43,402 nucleotides of DNA from Ministeria vibrans ATCC 50519 (Eukaryota > Opisthokonta > Filasterea): positions 1-43,402 of the forward strand of contig CALSCP010000157.1 in assembly GCA_943704425.1 (NCBI GenBank), given 5' to 3'. Shown piece after piece: positions 36,680 to 43,402 of this stretch. The notes under the pieces are model-generated. The model worked only from the letters and a program-made list of their open reading frames with translations, was not told the origin of the DNA and ran no database searches. The stretch's first letter is position 1. Every line of letters starts with the position of its first letter. Made by a program: the position numbers and the translations under genes.

Positions 36680-39600
36680 AGCTGCTTTTTTTTTTCGCTT
36701 CAGTCTCATCCCAGTCGATTCAGGATGAGTTTTCGCCTGTTTCATTGCTCCTCCCGACGTTTCGTTGCTCCCCGCTACTCCAAACCACGGATGCGATGCG
36801 GGGTTGTGTCGAATATACTGTGCAATTGCCAATTTACTTTTGCGAGTCGATAAAAAAAAAAGAATCCGCCGCTCAGTCGCATTGTCGCTTGGTAATGGCG
36901 CTGTGCTGCGAGCCATCCCGAAGAAGGGCATGGCTAAGGACCTGTCGGCGCGACAGAGGGCGTCGCGATGACTTGTGTGTTGCGCAGAATTGTCTTTCTT
37001 TTATTTTTTTTTTTATTTTTTTGCTCGGTCGTTTTTGAGAGATATTGCTTGTGCCTGCATTGCTATGTAGGCAGTACGTGACGCTTCTTTGGTTGAGGGG
37101 CATGATGTTTTTCTTATTTTGGTGTTGTTTGTTTTGTGTAATGTATTGTGTTTGCGATTCACCACTGTTTTGGTCTCTCTCTGCATGTAGCGACGAAAGG
37201 AGCACCCTCTGCACCAGCAACGACGGCAACACCTGCAGTAGCATCAACTGTTGCTGCTGCTGCTGCTGCTGCTACTCCCGCTGCTGATCCATCGCCGGCG
37301 GTTGTGCAGCCACCAGCGCCATCAAAGCCGACGGCGACGCCACCGGCCAAACCTACAAATGCACCTCCAGCCAAGCCAACGGGCGCACCCCCGGCGAAGC
37401 CAGCGGCCGTGGCCACGCCGGTCACATCTATTGATCCTACTAGTGGCGCCGAGAGACCGACCACCATGACCCGCGCAGCACCTCCCAAGGCTGAAGACGT
37501 CTCGACTGCCTTTAGCTTTGACGCCATTGATGCACTCATGGTCGACCTCGACAGTGAATTGTCAACCATCACGAAGGCCAAGACGGAGAAGCAAACGAGC
37601 AAGGCCCGTTTGCTTGAGAGGAATCAGAGTCTCGAGGAGAGTATCACGGCAAAGGCACCACCTGTATCTATTGCTGCCGCTGCCGACGTTTCTGTTGCTG
37701 CTACTCCCTCCGCTGCTACTGCACCACCGGCCAAAAAGAGCGCCAAGCCACCGCCACCCGTGCGATCACCTAACACGAAAACTACAGCGCCACTCAAGAA
37801 GGCCAAGCCCACCCCGTCGGCGGGTGGCATTCCCGTGACCGAAACACACTCAACGTCCGCCGAGACGGTGCCTCGACCGACCCTTGCCGACATGGTTACC
37901 GAGGAGAAGCCCAAGGCAGTGCCTCCGCCCAAGAAGCCGGCTAAGCCTCCGGTGCCTCGCCCCGATGTGCCCACACCTACCGAAGATTCAACATCGACTG
38001 AAACGGCAACACCCGCAGCGAAACCTCCGCCGCCGATGCGTGCCACCGACACCAAGGTACAAAAGCCAACAAAGGCGCCACCACCGAAGCCTATGTTGCC
38101 CCCACCGAAAAAGCCCACTCCACCGGCGCGCGCTGTGCCACCCGCTCATGAGCAGCAGGCGACTGAGCCCGTCAATGCCACACTTACCCCTACTAGTGCC
38201 ACCGAAGTTGCCACCGAAGCCGCTTCGTCTACATCTACCACCTCTACTTCTATTCCATCCACTCACACTACAGAGGAGCCGGCGGCCGACACAACCGGCG
38301 CGCTCGTGTCAAACACCGCTCCACCGTCAGTCGTTGCGACGGTGCCGCCGCGCAAAGCACCACCGCCCATGCCATCACGACAGGCGCCCGAAGCAAGCGA
38401 GGCGACGCCGACCGCCGCGGCCAAACCAGTGCCTGTGAAGCGAAAAGAGCCTCCTAAGACTCCTGTGGTACCTGTTCCTCGCACGCCTGTTGCACCGTCG
38501 GCACCCGTAGTGCCCGTGGCGACACCTGAGACACCGCAGGCTGACACAGACGACGTGAGTGGAGTCAAGTCGCCGGTGGTCGCACCGCGCAAGCCACCGC
38601 CGCGTCACCAAGACGATGGTGCTGTGGCGTCAAAGGCAACGCCGACTCCTGTGGCGCCCATGAAGCGCGCTGCGACACAGGGCAAGATTGTGGGCACGAC
38701 GACGACTGCAGCAGGTGCAGCAATGGCCGCAGCCGCCGCTGCGTTTGCTGCCAAGAAGAAGGGTGATTCGAGTGAGCCGGGCAGCGACGATGACGACAAC
38801 AACGATGAAGAGGAAGAAGCTGCTGCTGCTGCTGCTGCTGCTGAGCAGGAGAAGGAGGAGGCCGCTGTGCAGCCCAAAGCAAAGCCCCACTTGCCACCGA
38901 GACGGCATAGTTTGCTTGCGCGAGAGCTGAAGGAGGTGCAGAAGGAACGAGGCGATCAGAGAGGCAGCGAAGCGATTTCGGATGGGGACGAGACCGAAGG
39001 GGGAGTAGGAGGTAGCGAGGGGCAAGCGGAGGAAGGGGAGGCGGGTGACGGCGAAGGCGAGGAGGACGAGGATACTGCGCCGCTTGCAGATCCGATGCGG
39101 CATTCGATACTGGACGAGGACATTGCTGTGCCCAAGATTGCGGAGGATGAGAAGGAACGCCTGATGCAAGACGCGATTCGACGAATGGAGGCGGCCAACA
39201 TGGTGTCGTTGCCGGTGGAGGTGTACTATGAGCCCATGCATGGAGCCAAGGCGATCACGGTCAACTCGATGACGACGGTGGACGAGCTATCGGATAGCTT
39301 TCAGGCGGAGGCAAACCTGGAGCCGGTGGTGGGCGCCGGCTGGGGAGTGTACGAGGTGTGGGCAGAGCCACCGATTGAACGACGCCTCGCGGGCGAGGAG
39401 AAGGTTCTCGACGTGGTCAACAGCTGGCCGCGACACATGCCCACGGCCATGTGCAAGCTGGAGGTTCGGCCGGTAGTGCCGCTTGATTTGACTATGGCAG
39501 CGTGCAGCTCTATGCCCACTATGGAAAGCATGATGAACAAGGGGGGTGGCAAGCACAACAAGTCGTGGAAGCAACGCTACTTCAAGCTGCTTCCCGATGG

Positions 39601-40003
39601 TATTCACTACTTTAAGGAGGACCTCAGCAAGCGACCGAATGCGACCGCACTGGGTTGCTTCAACTATGGCACGGCGCTTCTCTACTATGTGCGCCAGTAC
39701 AAAAAGGCCCCTGGCAAGTTCTTTTTTTGCATCAAGCAGGCGCAGTGCGAGCGGGAGGCTGCGCCTGGGCGAGCATGGCCCTCGGGGCGTGCGGACGTAC
39801 TAGAAGAGTACGAGGACCGCTGCAAGTTTATGTCGTGCGACGACTGGGACCTGCGCGAGCGGTGGATGAACGCTCTGCTTGTGGCACAGCGCTATGTGGC
39901 CACTAAGAAGGGCACTAGCGAAGAGGTCGTGGACGCGTCCGAGGGCACTGTGGGTGCCGAGGAAGACGAGGACGACGATGCCGACCAGAGTTCGACCGCA
40001 TAG
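36460..40003 (+). CDS. SAM / proline-rich / RA-like / PH adaptor protein
   Basis: Two exons: 36460-36631 and 37191-40003, phase 1 junction (LMA-A/TKGAPS); 994 aa. Residues 2-57 form a complete SAM domain (LEQWLTAIGMQQYLPNFVENG to VGHRKKILM) that occupies exon 1 exactly. Residues about 60-560 are Pro/Ala/Thr-rich with many PPPK, KPPPP and APPPKP motifs, suitable for SH3 or profilin binding. An acidic stretch follows. About 727-815 is a ubiquitin-fold RA-like domain (VEVYYEPMHGAKAITVNSM; YEVWAEPPIERRLAGEEKVL), directly followed at about 840-955 by a PH domain (KSWKQRYFKLLPDGIHYFKED to the Trp-containing last helix RERWMNALLVAQ). The RA-PH pair is the hallmark of MRL (RIAM, lamellipodin) and Grb7/10/14 adaptors that link Ras-type GTPases and phosphoinositides to actin. 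The tail is acidic. Confidence 0.85.
36647..36676. repeat. Poly(A) run in the SAM-RA-PH intron
   Basis: About 30 A residues 15 bases after the donor GTACGT. The 559-base intron also holds a T-rich block at 36992-37022. Confidence 0.95.
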
Positions 40004-40128
40004 TCGATCTTTTTAATCAGGCAGAGGCGAAAGAGAGACAGAGAGACAGAGAGACAAAATGAAGGGGTGGGGGTTTTTTTTTCAATTTCTCTTTCTTTTT
40101 CCAATTCCGGTCATGGTCACACGCCTGA

Positions 40129-41256
40129 CTACACAGTGGACTCTGTGGCGCGACGGAGAGCAGCCTTGGCACGGGAGAAGGAGACGAAGGCGACGAGGAA
40201 GAAGAAAGAGCTCATGCCCAGAGTGACGTACAGCCAGGGCAGCATGTTCTTAGGCACAATCACGTCGTGCAGCTGAAACATAATGCATATATGTTTGAGT
40301 CGTGGCGATTTTGACTATTAGTAGTGGTACCTTGCCGCCTTCCCAGCTAGTGAAGTAACCACGGTGAACGATGAGAGCGGTGGACGCAATGATGTTCATG
40401 CTGAGTCCCGCAAGACCACCGCAGCGACCGGCCACGTTGGGAATGATGCAGAAGGAGACGAGGAAGCCGATCCAGGAGAAGACGAGCGACAGCATGAAGC
40501 TGAGGAAGAAGTGAGCGTCGGTACCGACGCGCGCAAGCAGCGACTGGTCTGTCGAGCGCACCAGCGTCACCTGCACAGGCTCTGGCATCGGCTCACCAGC
40601 ACGGCGTTTCTCTAATTGAAGTAGCGGTGTGTGTGAGTTGTGTATGCGCCGCTCGAAAGTGACAAATAATCATTATTTCAGAAGAACAAAAAAAAAAAAA
40701 AAAAAAGACGAAGATCCCAAGAGACTGGAAGAGTATCGTGGTGAAACAAGAGGGGCGGGGAGTGACAACCCAAAGAAGTGCAGTGGCCTCTGGGCGAGAG
40801 AGAGACTCAGAGAGACTTGCGTTCCGTTTCTTCGAGTGAAAACAGGGAAACAAAAAAAAAAACCTCAAGTCTGTCTCAAGGGAAATGTGAACGAGAACGA
40901 CTCGCACAGCTACGACACATATGTGTATGGAAGAGAGAAGGATGCAGGGGGGAGAAGGGGTGCGAGATGCTGGGCAGAGCAGGACAGGGCAGTGACGAGT
41001 GCACAGTTCGCTCTCTTGCGTCGTTCCCTCGCTCTCTCTTGGTGCCCGTCCACCCCAACCGCACGGAACGCACACGTGACGCAAGGAGTGGTCATGTCAA
41101 GCCAGAAGCATACCGTTTCAGCCTATCCTTGTACTGCATCAGGAGGTTTTCATAGAAGAGCTCCAGGGTCATCCGTGCAGCGGCTGCCTTGTTATTTGCG
41201 GACGCCGAGAAGCCGTTGCCTGTGGCTGGCACACTCTCAGAACCACCCGATTCCAT
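40129..41256 (-). CDS. NDFIP: NDFIP-like three-span membrane protein, 5' exon link unresolved
   Basis: Two exons are secure: 40611-40331 and 40272-40129. They encode KRRAGEPMPEPVQ, then hydrophobic segments (FFLSFMLSLVFSWIGFLVSF; AGLSMNIIASTALIVHRG; LPWLYVTLGMSSFFFLVAFV). The stretch FSWIGFLVSFC..P.VAGR with Gly-rich continuation matches NDFIP1/2, Golgi and endosomal adaptors that recruit Nedd4-family ubiquitin ligases. NDFIPs normally carry PPxY motifs before the first span; none is seen here. A methionine at 40588 would give 133 aa. A further minus-strand exon, 41256-41114, starts MESGGSESVPATGNG, contains RMTLELFYENLLMQYKDRLKR and ends at a GTATGC donor. It is probably the first exon of the same transcript, but its phase does not fit exon 40611 directly, so a small exon is missing or the link is wrong. 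Confidence 0.7.
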
Positions 41257-41462
41257 AAGTGTGAACAGGGGCTCAAGTTGGTTACAAAAACTGATCTATT
41301 GGCGATTTGTCGATTTGGCCCATTTGATTTTGCGACAACCCGAAAGAGCGAAAAAGGAAGTTTGAAATATTCAATTGTATTCCCAACCGCTTGTGTACAG
41401 CCTTGTAGCTTTGAATTTGGGGCTCTGTCTTCACGTGTCCATAGCATTTAGTGCACCTCAAC
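41257..41462. promoter_or_regulatory. Divergent promoter between the NDFIP-like gene and UBC12
   Basis: 206 bases between the ATG of the candidate first NDFIP exon and the UBC12 ATG. Moderately AT-rich with TTTGAAATATTCAATTG. No specific element assigned. Valid only if the 41256 exon belongs to the NDFIP-like gene. Confidence 0.35.
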
Positions 41463-42540
41463 ATGATTAAAATCTTCTCGTTGAAACAACAGGTAAGTGT
41501 GTGTGTGTGTGTGTGCCTCTCCCAGGGCGTCTGGGCGGGTTCTTGCAATGGCCGTCGGCGTGTACCCTTACGACCGACATCTCGGGACTGGGCCCGGTCC
41601 CGTCGAGACGCGGCACACAGTCCGATAAGCGTTGCGTTCGACCCGTTCTTCTGACCTGTTCCTTCGCCTTCTCTGTGCATTTCGCTTCTTAGAAAGAGGA
41701 CGAGCAGTCCAAAGGCGGGTCTGGCAAGAAGACGAGCGCCGCACAATTGCGATTGCAGAAAGGTATTGAATTTCTTTTTCTTCTTCTTTTCTGTGACGCG
41801 TCTCTCTCTCTCTTTCGCTTTCTCTCTCGCTCTCTCTCTCTCTCTCCCCCTCTCCTCTAGACATCAGCGACCTCCACTTACCACCCACGTGCAAGCTCGA
41901 CTGGGTTGATCCCGACGACTTACTACACTTCACACTTGTGGTAAGCAGCGCACTGACGTCCTTCGTTGGATTGTCCAGCGTCTCTCTCAGAGCGCCCTCA
42001 CCTAACCCCGCCCTTCTTGCGTTTTGTCTCGCAGATCAAGCCCGAGGAGGGCTACTACCATGGAGGCAAGTTTACATTCAACTTTGACGTGAGCAGCAAC
42101 TACCCGCATGAGCCGCCGAAAGTCAAGTGTGCACAGACGGTATGGTAGCGGAGGACGCACAGGACAAACCACTAATATAATTGTGCAGATTTACCATCCC
42201 AACATCGACACGGAGGGCAATGTGTGTCTGAACATTTTGCGTGACGACTGGAAACCCGTCCTCACCATCAACTCCATTTGCTTTGGTCTTCAGTTTCTCT
42301 TCAGCGAGCCGAATCCGGACGATCCCCTCAACAAAGGTATGAACGCGTTGCGACGCGACGCACACACAAGCCATTGCGCCAGTCACTCACGTCTGTTTTT
42401 TTCTTTTTCTTCTGGGGGTTGGTGGACACGCAGAGGCGGCACAGGTGCTGTCGAGCAACAAGAAGCAGTTTGAGCAGAACGTGACGCGTACCATGAAGGG
42501 TTGTACCTTCAACGGGCGAGTCTACGACAAGGTCATGTAG
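41463..42540 (+). CDS. UBE2M: NEDD8-conjugating E2 enzyme UBC12
   Basis: Transfers NEDD8 from the NAE E1 to cullin-RING ligases. Six exons: 41463-41492, 41693-41762, 41861-41940, 42035-42139, 42189-42336, 42434-42540; 179 aa (human 183). The N-terminal peptide [10 protein letters not shown], which docks on the E1, is coded by its own 30-base exon and is the UBC12 hallmark. The linker [20 protein letters not shown] is followed by the UBC fold: [25 protein letters not shown], then [21 protein letters not shown] with catalytic Cys108 and the upstream HPN motif. The C-terminal helices end GRVYDKVM. All exon joins restore the family sequence. A (TC)n tract precedes the exon 3 acceptor. Confidence 0.97.
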
Positions 42541-42728
42541 TCTTCTCTTGCAGTGTAGTAAATGGATGGGGGTTGATCACCAATAATTGATTATCGATAA
42601 TTGATAGACGATCGTAATATGTTTGCTGTATGAGCAGTCGAGTAGTATTTTTTTTCCGGTATGATCGTTCGCTCCGATCAAATTTTTTCACTAGTCACTA
42701 CATTAAACATTTTTTTTGTTGCATCGTC
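42541..42728. promoter_or_regulatory. Spacer between UBC12 and the kinase gene
   Basis: 188 bases. Inverted ATT/AAT words (CAATAATTGATTATCGATAATTGATAG) at 42581-42607 could form a small hairpin near the UBC12 3' end. A T-rich stretch with TTTTCCGG lies in front of the kinase start. Roles are inferred. Confidence 0.35.

Positions 42729-43402
<674 letters not shown>

Noticed and set aside
41114-41256. A full NDR kinase starting at this exon
   Set aside because: The only downstream space on that strand is occupied by the NDFIP-like exons; no kinase domain is present.
40629-41258. 209-codon plus-strand frame
   Set aside because: Begins in a poly(A)-coded Lys run, low complexity, and overlaps the likely NDFIP 5' region on the other strand.

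Overview
The window is nuclear DNA of a eukaryote, probably a free-living protist. Genes are interrupted by many short GT-AG introns (about 60 can be placed by joining conserved protein blocks). Genes are closely packed on both strands, with gaps often near 100-300 bases. Dinucleotide arrays and A/T runs are abundant, and one intron carries CCCTAA telomere-type repeats. I cannot name the species. Heterotrimeric G-protein signalling, a PAQR receptor, NEDD8 conjugation and secreted carbohydrases fit a phagotrophic or osmotrophic amoeboid or flagellate cell, but that is inference.

Layout. 3-143 (+) possible tail of a TBC (RabGAP) domain. 1063-4102 (-) secreted protein with two tandem GH5_7 mannanase domains. 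4247-5021 (+) unrecognised 214-aa protein. 5369-6847 (+) seven-helix PAQR receptor. 7022-8738 (+) mitochondrial-carrier family protein. 9007-10915 (+) GH27 alpha-galactosidase with a ricin-B-like domain inserted. 11017-13798 (-) TPR protein. 13992-16818 (+) aminopeptidase P. 17122-19923 (-) OPA1/Mgm1 dynamin, intronless. 20300-21892 (-) G-protein beta subunit. 23540-26192 (-) splicing factor Prp3. 26401-26631 (+) 47-aa single-span microprotein. 26713-28648 (-) coiled-coil protein. 28908-36008 (+) 2345-aa coiled-coil protein. 36460-40003 (+) SAM/proline-rich/RA/PH adaptor. 40129-41256 (-) NDFIP-like membrane protein, 5' end unresolved. 41463-42540 (+) UBC12/UBE2M. 42729-43402 (+) protein kinase cut by the window edge.

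Genes are often arranged as divergent pairs sharing 144-259 bases (five cases) and convergent pairs about 80-300 bases apart. There is no operon or obvious cluster. Links are thematic: two secreted carbohydrases (mannanase, alpha-galactosidase) that could act together on galactomannan; two mitochondrial membrane proteins; signalling parts (PAQR, G-beta, SAM-RA-PH adaptor, kinase); and a ubiquitin-like theme where an NDFIP-like gene lies head to head with the NEDD8 E2.

All exon limits were read by eye from GT/AG sites and reading frame. They are best where neighbouring exons rebuild a known family and weakest at the 5' ends of the G-beta and NDFIP-like genes and in 144-1062.
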